The notes beneath the pieces are model-generated. The model was not told where the DNA came from. It made no database searches and worked only from the letters and a program-made list of their open reading frames with translations. Below, in pieces: positions 10,860 through 22,044 of a stretch of DNA of 64,000 nucleotides; position 1 is the first letter of the stretch; the number at the start of each line of letters is the position of its first letter. The position numbers and the translations under genes are program-made. The stretch spans positions 145,483 through 209,482 of the forward strand of contig JAESUZ010004512.1 of NCBI GenBank assembly GCA_017311185.1. Reading direction: 5' to 3'. The DNA is from Proteles cristata cristata (taxonomy: Eukaryota; Chordata; Mammalia; Carnivora; Hyaenidae).

Positions 10860-12260
10860 CTGGTTTTTACCAAGTAGAGAATGTATCATATTCCATTCCA
10901 GCCACCTCTGGGTGATGGGAGAGATCCTGCTGTGCAGCTTGTTGAGGTTTCAGGTGACAGAGTCTCAACTTCATCCCCCGAGAGCTTCATTTAACACAGC
11001 AAGTTGGCAGAGGCAACCTTAGGCTGGTGTTGATTGAATGCCACTTTGAGACGGCAGCTGCTGAATTCCTTCCAGTTGGTGTCTCCAGCCCCAGACAGGG
11101 TGTACACAGCATGCTTTTCTCCAGACTGTGTCCTCAGGATCGGTCATACCAGGAGGGCTGCTTGTTGCTTTCCTGTGCCTGGTCTCCCCAAGAGCCCAAC
11201 CAGTGGAGATACTAATGAGGAAAGACAGGTGTCTCAGTGCCCCTACGCTCCATCTGTTAAGTATTCCATGGGCTCCAGACACAGAATTTTATTTGTTTTT
11301 CTGGACCTAAGCTGCCCCTTGACATAGCCAGTGATTGCTTTTTTAAAACCATGAAGGGGAACTAGGTCCTTTCATCCACTGATAAGGTGCTAGGTGACAG
11401 AGAGATCAGCATCCCAACACATAAATCTGCAACTAATCCTTGGGAATCAATATTTTTCATTAAGAACCTGTGAGAGTTGGGCCATTATGGGGAAAATCTG
11501 TTTAGGTTGACACCTTGATGAAGTTATTCAGTTCAGGGGCTTAAGTCATTGAAAGGTAATAAAGAGCACAGAGCAATCTCAGGGCTGGTTAGGGGAGAAA
11601 ACGATGGGAGTATTGAGTTTTAGTTCAGTAAAAAATGACCTCCTGATTTATTGGGGAATGATGGGGTGCTGGCCTCTTGGGCAGGCAGGGCCAGACACAA
11701 TCAACATGGCAGCATCTCACTCACCAACCCGTGCCCACCTGCAATAGTAGCTGCTATTTATTTATAAGCCGTCTGGCGGTGAGAAGTGGGGAAGTGTGCT
11801 AGGGGTCTTGGGATATTTTCAACATTCTCTAAGTCCTGACCCTCATAATGCTCTTTCACATTTTGGATTTTCTGCTGTAGATCATGTGAGATAGGGGCAT
11901 TGAAGTGTTCTAAAGAGTTTAACAATGAGATTGAATTTATGTTTGTAGAGCAGTCTTTATGACCCACTGTATCTTAAAGGACCCGGCCCATCACCAGAAA
12001 CAACGAGGCTTTCTTTGAACCAATCATGGTCTTTAGTCAGAATCCAGAGGATGGTTTGTGGGTCCCGTTTGTCCACAGAGAATTACCTTAGCTGGGCTCT
12101 AGGAAGTACACATTTTTGGTCTCTTGCCCTCTTTCTTCCCTCTTTTTTTTCTTTCCTTCCTCCTCCCTCCCTTCTCCCTGCTCTGTGCATTCGCAAGTGA
12201 TGTTTTCCACATCGTATGAAACCATTTCCTTGTAAAATAAAATAAAAAAAAGTGCCACCA
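10860..12260. other. Unassigned stretch, no gene seen
   Basis: Overlapping short frames at 11019-11327 occupy both strands and are not credible. 12128-12178 is pyrimidine-rich (TTCC, CTCC). The rest is single-copy sequence without a recognisable family. Confidence 0.4.
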
Positions 12261-12264
12261 TCAG

Positions 12265-12880
12265 AGTGTTTTAGATTGGATGAAATACAATTGATCTAGT
12301 ATTTTGATCTAGTGCACCTGAATGATGTCCTCTCTGGGAGTGAGGATGAGGAAATATTAAAGAGATGAAGGATGCAGAGAACATTGTTCTAGTGAAAAGT
12401 TGCACTGGCAGCTGGCTGGGATAGGTATGGGGAGGGTAGAATGCAGGCAAGGAGTCCACGGGAGAGTCTGAACTAAGGCAGAAGCTGTAGGGAGTGTAAG
12501 AAGGTACATTCAGAAAGTAGATTCAGAAAGTCAGATCAATAGGAGTTGCTGACAGTTTGGATTTGGGAGATGAGGATGAGAGCTGGCAGATGAAGCAGGT
12601 GGGCTGGAGCTCAGCAGAGAATGCAGGGCTGTGAGTTCTTGGTGACAAAGAGGTGGTGAAAGCCCAAGACCTGAACAGTCACCAAGACAGAGTGGAAGGA
12701 AGGGGAAGGTAAACAGAGCCAAGCAGGAAGGGACAGGTAGAGGGGACAGAGGAGCAGTCAGGGAGAGAGACGGGAAACCAGAGGGAGTGGAACTGTGGAA
12801 ACCAAGAGTGGAGAAGGAGGGAAGGGACTGTGCCACCGTCTGCAGAGAAGGCAAGGAAGACCACAACTCAGAATACCCAT
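12265..12880 (-). mobile_element. Possible L2 remnant, antisense, purine-rich
   Basis: The area GACAGTTTGGATTTGGGAG to GGAAACCAAGAGTGGAGAAG follows the order of an antisense L2 segment. Strong AG bias over 12690-12830 produces the 198-codon minus-strand Ser/Pro-rich frame, which is not a gene. Confidence 0.4.
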
Positions 12881-12884
12881 TTGG

Positions 12885-13520
12885 TGTGCCAATAGTGTCG
12901 TCTCTGACCATCCTCAGAACCCGTCTCAGGGCCACGCTGGGAACCAGAGAGCCGCGGATTGAGGAGTGGGTGGGCCTCAAGCTGTGCTCCCAGACACGTG
13001 GTCCTCGTCTAGCACAATGTGAATGGTGCCCCCTACAGGCCTGAATGGAAGTGAGCGTAGTGTAGATGCGATGCTTGGCTTTGGGAGGAGGGAAGGGGCG
13101 GTTGCTATAAAGGAGTCTCACTTGCATTATTTTAACTTTGAGGAGATTTGAGCTATTGTTTCGGCACTGAGGAGGAAAACTTGGAGAAGAGGCTCCTGCT
13201 AAAGGTAGAGAAAACAGAGGGCAGAAAAATTAACTAAGCGGGTAGGGTCTAGAAAGAGATGCAGAAACCAGCCTTGTGCAGGAGGCAGGTCTTCCTTCGA
13301 GTTAGGAGGAAAGGAGGTAAGTGCCCTGCCCATTTACTTAACCAGTAAGTGCTCCGCTCTTTAATGGGGCCTGTTCCTCAGTGCGACATGCTGCTTAGAT
13401 TTTGTGAGAGCCAGCGTAGGATAACAGTGCTGGGCTCAGTGTTTATAGACTACAGTCAGGCTTGCCTATGGGAGCTATCAGTTTGCTCTCATTTCCTGGT
13501 CTTACCCTCTAACACTATTC
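12885..13520. other. Unassigned single-copy stretch
   Basis: No named repeat. The sequence is relatively GC-rich around 12900-13030. No exon-like signals were found. Confidence 0.4.
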
Positions 13521-13524
13521 ATTT

Positions 13525-13700
13525 AGGTATTCATTAATTTATCCATTCCACAAATAGTCATTGAGCACTTACTGTGTTTAGATACTATACTGTACTGAGC
13601 CCCGGTGTGTACAAAATTGAACACAACCCAATTCCTGCCCCCATAGAGCTTAGAGTCTTGTGGTAGAAGTAGACTAGCAAGCCAACAAAGTGCCTTGTGA
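13525..13700 (-). mobile_element. L2 LINE 3' end, antisense
   Basis: CATTGAGCACTTACTGTG, TACTGTACTGAGCCCCGG, CAATTCCTGCCCCCATAGAG and CTTAGAGTCTTGTGG follow the reverse L2 3' end. Confidence 0.75.
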
Positions 13701-14160
13701 TCACGACTTTCATGTGGATAAGTGCTGCGCTGGCACCCCTGGGGCAGGAAGGAGAGGGCATGGTTGTGGGGAGGCTTGTTTGTATCCAGCCCAGCATTAT
13801 TCTGCCACATGCTATAGTTAATCATTTGTCTTTCTGGCTAGTCTGTCAGGGCTGTTAGAATCTATGCCTTATTGGTTCCTGTGTCCCCTGTGCCATGCAC
13901 AGAGCCTGGTTCCGGGAAGATGAGTAACGGGCATGAGTGCTTGTGAGTGCTTCTTTCCAGCTCTAAACCCTAAGAGCTATAGCTTTGGTGTTTCTCAACC
14001 TTTGAAATTCTGGGTACCCCTTTCATGATTTATCCTCCATCTCCCCCAAATCCTGTGTTTATTAATAGCCATTAATTGATGCAGTCATTTACAAATTAGC
14101 CATTCTGTAAAATAATAAGTCGCAATATGAAATAGCAATAACATTTTTAAAAACGGCACT

Positions 14161-14345
14161 GGGGTGCTCAGGCGGTTAAGTGGCTGAGTCTTGGTTTCAG
14201 CTCAGGTCATGATCTCACAGTTTATGGGATTGAGCCCTTTGGCGCTACGCTGACAGCACAGAGCCTGCTTGGGATTCTCTCTCTCCCTCTCTCTTTGACC
14301 CTTCTCTGCTCTCTCTCTCTTTCTCAAGATAAATAAGTATTTTTT
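14161..14345 (+). mobile_element. CAN-SINE
   Basis: Sense copy with a shortened head (GGGGTGCTCAGGCGGTTAAG). Target-site duplication near TTTTTAAAAACGGCACT at 14144-14160 and TTTTTAAAAAGGCACT at 14341-14356. Confidence 0.92.
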
Positions 14346-14466
14346 AAAAAGGCACTTACTTAAGCAGTCAGGTGGGAATTTTGTCAACCTGGTGTGTTAT
14401 TGTAGCTAAATGTCCAGATTTCTTTAGGGATTTGTTGTGGGCTCCCTCCCTCTGCCTCCAGGTGGC

Positions 14467-14688
14467 AGTATGGAGTAGTGGTGAAGCCCTTGCGTTTTGG
14501 AATCTGATTTTTCTGTGCTCAAATCTTGGTACTGCCAGTTTCCAGCTGTGTGACCTTGGCTGAGTTGCTTAGCCTCACTTTCCCCACCTGTAAAAGGGGA
14601 ATATAATCAATATCCATCTCGCAGAGTTTTTCTAAGGACTTTCACAAAGAGCCTAGGATATAATTGGCACCTCCGAAGTGTTTTCCAT
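14467..14688 (+). mobile_element. MIR SINE remnant
   Basis: A near-complete sense MIR: TGGAGTAGTGGTGAAGCCC, AATCTTGGTACTGCC, AGCTGTGTGACCTTGGCTG, ACCTGTAAAAGGGGAATA and a CACCTCCGAAGTG 3' area. Confidence 0.85.
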
Positions 14689-14929
14689 CAGGTGATGTCT
14701 GTGTTCTGACAACCCAGTGATTTCTCCCCAGACTGCAAGAAGCCCCCGGCTATCTCAACCCCTCTGCACCAAGGGAGGAGCTGTAGCTCTTTCGGTTTGC
14801 TCCCCATGATTTCCAAAGGCAGCAGCATTTCTGAGCGGAAACCAATGCTGGCCTGCTGCTCGCTGGTTCTGTATGTATTGATTAGCGTCACAGGGGTGGG
14901 GATGGGGATACTGTTCTAGAAACACTCAC

Positions 14930-15290
14930 TTTGATTCCTCAAATAAATCCCCCCCCGGGTCCTGCTAGGAAACTAATTGGGAGTTGATTCTGATGAATAA
15001 ATGTGCTGCCGCCGCCTGAGGAATTGACCATGCCAGCAGATGGCTGGAGCATGCGAAACACTCTGTCGTGGCCTTCTAAGGGGCCCATCAATAATAGATC
15101 TGCTCCAGCCCTAGGAGGGGGAAGCATTTCTGCTGCAGGTATGAATTATGGATGCTGTTTAGGGTAATGCGGATCTATCTCAAAGGTTCCGCTCAGTTTA
15201 TGTGCTAGTAAAAGCCGGCAATTTGCTTGTGTTCCAGCTATAATTTGCGCTACATTAAGAGACCCTCCTTTCCATAATGGATGTGTGGTT
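14930..15290. other. Candidate conserved noncoding element
   Basis: A 350-base repeat-free stretch between a MIR and ordinary DNA. Words such as GCTGCCGCCGCC, ATGAATTATGGATGC, AAAGCCGGCAATTTGC, AGCTATAATTTGCGC and CTTTCCATAATGGATG mix AT-rich homeobox-like cores with CpG-containing blocks, a texture typical of deeply conserved enhancers. No frame is maintained across it, so an exon is unlikely. Conservation was not tested. Confidence 0.35.
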
Positions 15291-15597
15291 TGAACGCAGG
15301 CGCAGTTGGGTCTCGAGGGCAAAGCCCTGCCCGCCAGACGTGGATGGCGGCCAGGTGGGGCGTCAGCAACCAATCACAGGGCCCCAGAGCCCGAACGCTG
15401 TGCTGCGGATGCAGGTGGAGGGCTCAGCTCCTGCCCAGGGTCCCATGAGAGCTCAGGGCACTTCTGTGAGTCTTCCATCAAGTGCTCTGGCTGTAGTTCC
15501 CGAGAGGAGCACGAAAGCAAACCGGTGGGCTGACAGTCTAGGCAGAAAGACACAGCACGTTTGCAGGAGAAGCCATAGGCGACATGGATGGCAGACA

Positions 15598-15712
15598 GAT
15601 TCTGGAGCCAGACTGTCCCGGTTTTAATTCTGACTTTGCCCCCTTCCAAGCTGTGTGACTTTCTGCAAATTATCCAGCCTTTCTGTGCTTTTGTTTTCTT
15701 CTCCCCCTAACC
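15598..15712 (+). mobile_element. MIR SINE remnant
   Basis: TTCTGGAGCCAGACTGTCCC, TTTTAATTCTGACTTTGCC and AAGCTGTGTGACTTTCTGC give the 5' half of a sense MIR. Confidence 0.75.
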
Positions 15713-16104
15713 CCGCCAGTTCCATGCTGATGCCAGAGCAAGCTCTGGAAAGCCAACTGGTTAATGATCAGGAATTGTGTGAGCTGCTTGTTCAAAACAG
15801 CCATTACCAAACATTAAATTCTATAAACTTGTACTTAAATAAGTTATATTGAAACTGAAGGTAGTGAGTACTCAAAATTTATCAATTCCTCATTATTTTA
15901 CTCCATTTTACTGTTATCTGTGCTCTCGAGGCTATTTATGTCTCTCGTAACTGCATGGTGGCGGTGATATGGTGGTGTGTCCCTGTGCATCTCTTCCCAA
16001 ATCCGAAGTCCATGACATCGCAATGGTATCCCGAAATTGGCCGTGATGGGAGTATTTACACCAGGGACATGGGCAGACATTTCCCCTAGAGCTGTTTGTT
16101 AAAC

Positions 16105-16360
16105 TGTTTGTTTTTTTTAAAAGCTAGATTTTTAAAAAATTAATTATTTTTTTTTATTTTAGAAAGGGAGAGAGTGCAGGCAGGGGAAAGGGGCAGAGGG
16201 AGGGAGAGAGAGAGAGAGAGAGAGAGACAGGCAGATGGACAGACAACATAAGCAGTCTGTATGCTCACCATGGAGCCCAACTGTAGGCTAGATCCCACGA
16301 CCCTGGGATCATGACCTGAGCTGAAATCAAGAGTTGGAGGCTCAACTGACTGAGGTGTCT
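16105..16360 (-). mobile_element. CAN-SINE, left member of a tandem pair
   Basis: Antisense copy with a (GA)n stretch at about 16204-16228 and a diverged head. With the next SINE it lies between a shared duplication GCTGTTTGTTAAAC (16091-16104 and 16522-16535). One SINE therefore probably inserted into the tail of the other. Confidence 0.85.
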
Positions 16361-16521
16361 AAATTTTTTTTAAGTTTATTTATTTATTTAGAGAGATTGG
16401 GTGGGAGGGCAGAGACAGCCAGTGAGCCAGTGGTGAGGGGCAGAGAGAATCCTAAGCAGGTTCTGAGCTCTAAGTGCAGAGCACCACTTAGGGGCTCGTC
16501 ACTGACTGAGCCACCCAGGTT
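16361..16521 (-). mobile_element. CAN-SINE, right member of a tandem pair
   Basis: Antisense and degraded. It has lost part of the B-box region (GGGGCTCGTCACTGACTGAG), so it is internally deleted between the B box and the A box. It ends CCACCCAGGT before the duplication at 16522. Confidence 0.85.
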
Positions 16522-16539
16522 GCTGTTTGTTAAACCTTT

Positions 16540-16665
16540 CAGAGCATACTACTTATTACTGATCTCACAAAGTTGTTTGGAGGATTAAATAGTGAATATG
16601 TTTATAAATTGCTCAGAACAGGGCCTGCCACAGAGTAAGCACCGTATATAAATATATATATAATA
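16540..16665 (+). mobile_element. MIR 3' part
   Basis: GTTTGGAGGATTAAATAGTG, CTCAGAACAGGGCCTGCC and ACAGAGTAAGCACC are sense MIR 3' features. An AT dinucleotide-like run (16645-16685) follows. Confidence 0.65.
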
Positions 16666-17029
16666 AATAATATATATATTATTTTCTTACACTTTTGCAC
16701 ATTTTTCTAGCATGAGTCAGATGGTCACCGTGATTGGGTGGAGCTCTCTGAGGAACTACAGAGTTCCTTTCTTTCTTCCCAGCTCTCCATGATCCAACAG
16801 CCTGAGGAAAAACCTGCTGGTTTTTCTCTAGAGGTGTGGACAAACTCAGGTTTTTGAGCAAAATTAGGTTTAGGCGTGCATATTCTCCCCGGCTTTTCAA
16901 AGCCCCCTTCTGCAGTGTGAGCAAAGATTCTAGTAGCCTGCCTTTGGTAACGGGTGAGATTCTGGTTCTTGCCTACTCGTTCGAGGAGGTTACTTCACCT
17001 TTTCAACTCCTTTCTTGGTCAGAGGTATA

Positions 17030-17560
17030 AAGAAAGTAATCACCACCTCTTGGGTTTGGTTGTAAAGGTGCTGTGAAAGCCAGTGGAGTCTGCGGAATCT
17101 GATTGCCTAGATTCAAATCCTACTGCTAGCACTTGTTGGCCCTTGGCGAAACCCCTCAGTTTCAATAGGATTTAGTTTTCTTTTTTCTTTCCTTTTTTTT
17201 AGAAATAAGGAGACAGAAAGAGAGAGAGAGCACATGTGAATAGGGGGGTGGGGTGGGGTGGGCTATGAGACAGAAGAAGAGGGAGAGAAAGAGAGACACA
17301 GAGAGAGAATCTTAAGCAGAGCTCAACGTGGGGCTCCATCCCACGACCCTGAGGTCATGACCTGAGCTGAAGTCAAGAGTCGGATGTTCAACTGACCGAG
17401 CCACCCAGGCGCCCCAAGATTTAGTTTTCTTATCTGCAGTACTGGGGCAACAACACTTCTCAGTTGTTGTGAGATTAAATGGAATAATGTACTTAAGGAG
17501 TTTAGCACCCTACCTGGGTATAATAGGTACATAATAAAAATGAATGGTGACCTTAGCTAC
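17030..17560 (+). mobile_element. MIR remnant split by a SINE
   Basis: Left part 17075-17169 (ATTCAAATCCTACTGCTAGC), right part 17418-17560 (TTATCTGCAGTACTGGGG, TGTGAGATTAAATGG). The SINE at 17183-17417 separates them. Confidence 0.72.
17183..17417 (-). mobile_element. CAN-SINE inserted in MIR
   Basis: Antisense copy with an extended AG-rich middle containing GGGGTGGGGTGGGGTGGG at 17246. Target-site duplication GATTTAGTTTTCTT at 17169-17182 and 17418-17431. Confidence 0.95.
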
Positions 17561-17974
17561 TACCTGGTCGTCAGAGGTCTTTACGCAAAAGCGGTGCCTT
17601 GGAGGTGGTCTCTGGAGAGCAGGCACTATGTGTAGGAGCCTGAGAAGCCATGGAGGGAGGATACTCCTGAGGCTGGCTCTGGGGAGGGGGCAGTGGTGCC
17701 CTGGTGCCCCCCCATCCCCATGGAGCAGAGCAGACGGAACCACTGGATGCTCAGTGAGAGGCCAATCACTGACATGACTCTGGGCTTTCCAAGCCTCCAG
17801 AAAGAAGCGGGGGCCTGAAAAGCCATGGAGTGCAGGATCAGTGACAGTTAACTTCTTAACAACTCTCCTTTGTAGGGGTGCGGTGGGGTTTCAGCTGGAT
17901 TATATTTGGATTAGACAAATAAGTAATGTTACTTTCACTTTAATATTTGGGAGCAATTCATAGTTGTGACAGGT

Positions 17975-18025
17975 GTGAAGTGCTTGGCTTGTAAAAGAGG
18001 CTCAACAAACAGTTGTTCCTTCTAT
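17975..18025 (+). mobile_element. MIR 3' fragment
   Basis: GTGAAGTGCTTGGCTTGTAA and GAGGCTCAACAAACAGTTG fit the extreme MIR 3' end. Confidence 0.5.
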
Positions 18026-18079
18026 TTTTCTGCTTGTATTTATCACATTTAATCTCAGCCCCACAGCTGTTTAGAGGTT

Positions 18080-18300
18080 GAGACTTAAGGCTTCAGAGTG
18101 ACAGAGACCCAATTGCAAATCCTTGATCAACCATTTACTTGGCAGTGGCAGCCTTGAGTAAATTACTTAATCTGCACACACCTCAGTTACACCATCTATT
18201 CAGTGGGCATTAACTATAATGCTGTTTTTGAAAATGAAATGACCCTTAAACATCATAAGTACTAACTAAATAAGTGGTGGTTGTTGTTACTGTATGCTTT
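18080..18300 (+). mobile_element. MIR SINE remnant
   Basis: Sense MIR: CAGAGTGACAGAGACCCAA, GAGTAAATTACTTAATCTGC, ACCATCTATTCAGTGGGC and ATAAGTACTAACTAAATAAG. Moderately diverged. Confidence 0.65.
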
Positions 18301-18309
18301 ATAAATCAA

Positions 18310-18385
18310 GTAGGAAAAAATAAATTCCATTAAGCAAAGGAAGAAACAGAGGCACAGAGAAGCCAGTGCTCAAATGCAGGAAAGA
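18310..18385 (-). mobile_element. MIR fragment, antisense
   Basis: AAGAAACAGAGGCACAGAG is the reverse MIR CTCAG block. It is only a short piece. Confidence 0.5.
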
Positions 18386-18389
18386 GTTG

Positions 18390-19470
18390 CTGCGTCACCA
18401 CCGCCCCAGCCTCTGGCTGTGCGACTTTGTCTCTCCCGAAACTTCCAATGCAACCTCACCTGTAGCCAGATCATCCAGCAGCTACACCATGGCTTCAGAA
18501 ACTTCAGGGTGCAGAGCAATTAGGGGGGTGGGTAGGGAGCAGGCAGTTCTGTTAAAATGCAGATTCTGCTTCAAGACACCTGTTAGAAGGCCTGGGATTC
18601 TTCCTTCCTAGGACGCTTCCTGCAGGATGCCCTCCGGGAGTACCACCCTCTACCACATTTACAGCATGGAGCAAGGATGAAAGAAGGAAGAGCTTGTCCT
18701 CCCCTATTTCCTCGGCAAGAGCTTCAAATTCCCTTCACGAAACTCTAACGGGAGTGAAGAACTCCCCATGTGGCGGAGTTGCACTAGGCTTAGACCTTGG
18801 GTGTGTGTTTTCAGGACCAGCGCTCTCAGAAGGCTATTTATAAGGTCAGGAAGGACGTAGAAGCCCAACCCTTGGCTCTGTTGTCATCTACGCCAGGAGG
18901 GAACACTGTGTTCCCAGTACCTCTCAGAGCCAGGATTCCACCAACCTGAGTGTTCCATGTTCCCCAAAGCTTTCCAAAGCTATAAATATAGATGGAACTT
19001 TCTGAGAAAGTTGCTGGATCAGAGCTTTTGTCTAAGCAGACAACTTCGGTTGGCTTTGGCTCCCTTTCCTGATTGCTTTGTTCCATGAATCCATTGTTTC
19101 AGTTCACTCTGTGGTTTCTACTGGAATCTTCCAGAACCACTTTAAGCTTAGGAGAGGAGGGTGGGATGCCAACCTCTGGCATAACACAGACAGTGAAAAG
19201 ACTCAGTCTGATCTGCTAGAGTTGCCAATGAACATGATGGAGCTGTTGTTTTTAAAATTTGAGTGGTATGTGTACTTATTTAGTTATTTTTAGAGCCAGT
19301 TTTCTGATTATAAAAAGCATTATGGGGCAATTATGGAAAAATTTGGAAGGTCCAATACTTTTTTTTTTCAAGGTAAGCAGTTTAGTAAAATCCCAATTCC
19401 CTAAATCCCATTGGATTTTTAAAACAACACCTTGTAGAATTTACAGCTTTTCCAATTAACTAATCAGTAA
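18390..19470. other. Unassigned stretch, no gene seen
   Basis: No repeat family recognised with confidence. An AAATGCAGATTCTGC area near 18556 faintly resembles a hAT fossil. No exon-like frame. Confidence 0.35.
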
Positions 19471-19474
19471 ATCA

Positions 19475-19790
19475 GTTAACCAGAAAAATCTTTATTGAGT
19501 GCCTTTTTGTGTGTGCTAAGGTTGGTGCTGGGAGCATGGTGAGATAAGAAAAGTTCTGAACTAATAAAGGTTGTACAGTCCCAGAGGGAATCCAGTCTAA
19601 TGACGGTGCAGTTAGTGATCAAAGTTTGGTCCTTAGGGTGGCAGGGGTTGGGACAGATAATAAATGCAGTATGAACAGAGACAAATGAGCCCCAAGGTGA
19701 TAGGAAAGCTTGTTGAAGAATCCAGTGGGGGAATGTCTGGTTTCTTAGGCCACAAGTAAAGGAAAGATGACTCCCTCCCTCACTCCCATT
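19475..19790 (-). mobile_element. L2 LINE 3' end, antisense
   Basis: TTTATTGAGTGCCTTTTTG, TGCTAAGGTTGGTGCTGGG and GGAATCCAGTCTAATGACGG follow the reverse L2 end. Confidence 0.6.
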
Positions 19791-19805
19791 ACCACCTAGC
19801 CATCC

Positions 19806-19842
19806 ACGCACCCACCCATCCACCCATCTATCCATCCAGTTA
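19806..19842. repeat. CATC / CACC short tandem repeat
   Basis: Imperfect CACCCATC and TATCCATC units. Confidence 0.75.
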
Positions 19843-19922
19843 AAATTTTGTATTCTACTTAACAGCCTTTCTGAAGAGTACTGGATATATAATAAATTTT
19901 ACATATTTGAAGTGTACAGTTT

Positions 19923-20098
19923 AGGAGCTCAGTTGCTTAAATGTCTGATTTCAGCTCAGGTCATGATCTTACAGTTTGTGAGTCTGAGCCCTTCATCAGG
20001 CTCTCTGCTGTCAGCACAGAGCCTGCTTCAGATCCTCTGGCTCCCTCTCTTTCTTCCCCTCCCCTGCTCATGTGCCCTCTCTCAAAAATAAACATTAA
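19923..20098 (+). mobile_element. CAN-SINE, older member of a nested pair
   Basis: Sense copy missing the first bases of the head (starts GGAGCTCAGTTGCTTAAATG). Its tail continues after the next SINE at about 20310-20330. Flanks GAAGTGTACAG (19909) and GAAGTGTTTAA (20335) look like its target-site duplication. Confidence 0.88.
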
Positions 20099-20309
20099 AG
20101 GGGCGCCTAGGTGGCTCAGGTGGTTAAGCGTTTGACTTCGGCTCAGGTCATGATCTCGCAGATCGTGGGTTCGAGCCCTGCGTCGGGCTCTGTGCTGACA
20201 GCTCAGAGCCTGGAGCCTGTTTCGGATTCTGTGTCTCCCTCTCTCTCTGACCCTCTCTTGCTCACGCTGTCTCTCTCTCTCTCAGAAATAAAGTTAAAAA
20301 ATTAAAAAA
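20099..20309 (+). mobile_element. CAN-SINE inserted in a SINE tail
   Basis: Low-divergence sense copy, GGGGCGCCTAGGTGGCTCAG to CTCTCAGAAATAAAG. AAACATTAAA occurs before (20090) and after (20310), as expected for an insertion in the older SINE's A-rich tail. Confidence 0.93.
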
Positions 20310-20750
20310 AAAACATTAAAAAAATTTTTTAAATGAAGTGTTTAATTTGATGTTTTGACCTACATATATCCCAGTGAAAGTATCACCACAGTCCAGGTAA
20401 TGAACATGTCCATCACCCTCAGAAGTTTCCTGTGCTGCTCTACAGGCCTTTCTGTCCACCTTGAATACTGTTCTGCCTTCTGTCGGTGTGTATGAGTTTG
20501 CATTTCCTACAATTTTATAAAAATAATGTGCTCTGCCTCCCCCCCCTTTTTTTTGGTCTGGTTTCTTTCACATAGCATAATTATTTTGAGGTTTTTCCAT
20601 GTTGTAGCATGTATCAATGTTACATTCTTTCTTATTGGTGAGTAGTATTCCATTTTATGGACACAACAGTACACATAGTTTATAATTCACCTGTCGATGG
20701 ATATTTGGGTTTTTAAAAAGGTTTTGGGCTATTAAAAATAAAGCTGCTAT

Positions 20751-20973
20751 GGGGCGCCTGGGTGGCTTAGTCGGCTAAGCGACCGACTTTCGCTTAGGTC
20801 ATGATCTTGCGGTTCGTGAGTTCGAGCCCCGTGTCGGGCTCTGTGCTGACTGCCAGCTCAGAGCCTGGAGCCTGTTTCAGATTCTGTGACTCCCTCTCTC
20901 TCTGACCCTCCCCTGCTCATACTCTCTCTCTCTCTCTCCTAGAAATAAAAAAAATAAAAAAAAAAATTAAAAA
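20751..20973 (+). mobile_element. CAN-SINE, CTAAGCGAAAGT subfamily
   Basis: Sense copy with the same linked variants as 4811, 27329 and 41551 read in reverse: GCTTAGTCGGCTAAGCG, ACTTTCGCTTAGGTC, GACTGCCAGCTC and CTCCTAGAAATAAA. Perfect 17-bp target-site duplication AAAAATAAAGCTGCTAT at 20734-20750 and 20974-20990. Confidence 0.97.
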
Positions 20974-21410
20974 AAAAATAAAGCTGCTATGAACATATGT
21001 ACATATTTTTTATGGACATATCATTTTATTTGTTTATGGGTAAATACCTAAGAGTAGAATGGCTGTTTCATATGGTAGGTGTAGGTACATTTTTACCTTT
21101 TGAGAAACAGACAAACCGTTTTCTAAAGTAACTGTACTATTTTATTTTTATTTTTTTATTTACATGTTTTTATTTTGTTAAAATTTACATCCAAGTTAGT
21201 TAGCATATAGTGCAACAATGATTTCAGGAGTAGATTCCTTAATGCCCCTTACCCATTTAGCCCATCCCCCTTCCCACAACCCCCCCGGCAACCCTCTGTT
21301 TGTTCTCTGTATTTATGAGTCTCTTGTCTCTTATGTTTTGTCCTCCTCCCTGTTTTTATATTATCTTGTTTCCCTTCCCTTATGTTCATCTGTTTTCTAT
21401 CTTAAAGTCC

Positions 21411-21872
21411 TTATATGAGTGAAGTCATATGATATATGCCTCTCTCTGGCTGACTAATTTCACTTAGCATAATACCCTCTAATTTCATCCACATAGTTGC
21501 AAGTGGCAAGATTTCATTCTTTTTGATTGCTGAGTGATATTCCATTGCATATATATACCACATCTTTATCCATTCATCCATCATCGATCCATCTGTCCAT
21601 TTGGGCTCTTTCCATACTTTGGCTATTGTTGATAGTGCTGCTATAGACATTGGGGTACATGTGCCCCTTCGAAACAGCACACCTGTATCCCTTGGATAAA
21701 TACCTAGAAGTGCAGTTGCTGGGTTGTAGGGTAGTTTTATTTTTAATTTTTTTGAGGAACCTCCATTCTGTTTTCCAGAGTGGCTGCACCAGTTTGCATT
21801 CTCACCAGCAGTGCAAAAGAGATCCTCTCTCTCTGCATCCTCGCCAACATCTGTTGTTGCCTGAGTTGTCAA
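21411..21872 (-). pseudogene. L1 ORF2 C-terminal remnant
   Basis: A 153-codon minus-strand frame gives the end of an L1 ORF2 protein, with the characteristic C-terminal blocks YNPATALLGIYPRDTG, CTPMSIAALSTIAKVW, WIKMWYIYAMEYHSAIKKNE and MWMKLEGIMLSEISQ. It lacks the endonuclease, reverse transcriptase and most of the protein, so it has no enzymatic potential. It belongs to the L1 at 21145-22673. Confidence 0.9.
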
Positions 21873-22044
21873 TGTGAGCCATTCTGACAGGTGTGAGGCG
21901 GTATCTCATTGTGGTTTTGGTTTACATTTCTCTGATGATGAGTAATGTTGAGCATTTTTTCATGTATTGGTTGGCTATCTAGATGTCTTCTTTGGAGAAG
22001 TGTCTCTTCATGTCTTTTGCCCATTTCTTCACCAGATTATTTGT

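Noticed and set aside
12531..13127. 198-codon minus-strand frame rich in Ser and Pro
   Set aside because: It results from the strong purine bias of the plus strand in a probable L2 remnant and has no domain.
20101..20305. Recurring MAQ.VKRLTSAQVMIS-type peptides at many places
   Set aside because: This is the translated tRNA-like head of CAN-SINEs, not a protein family.
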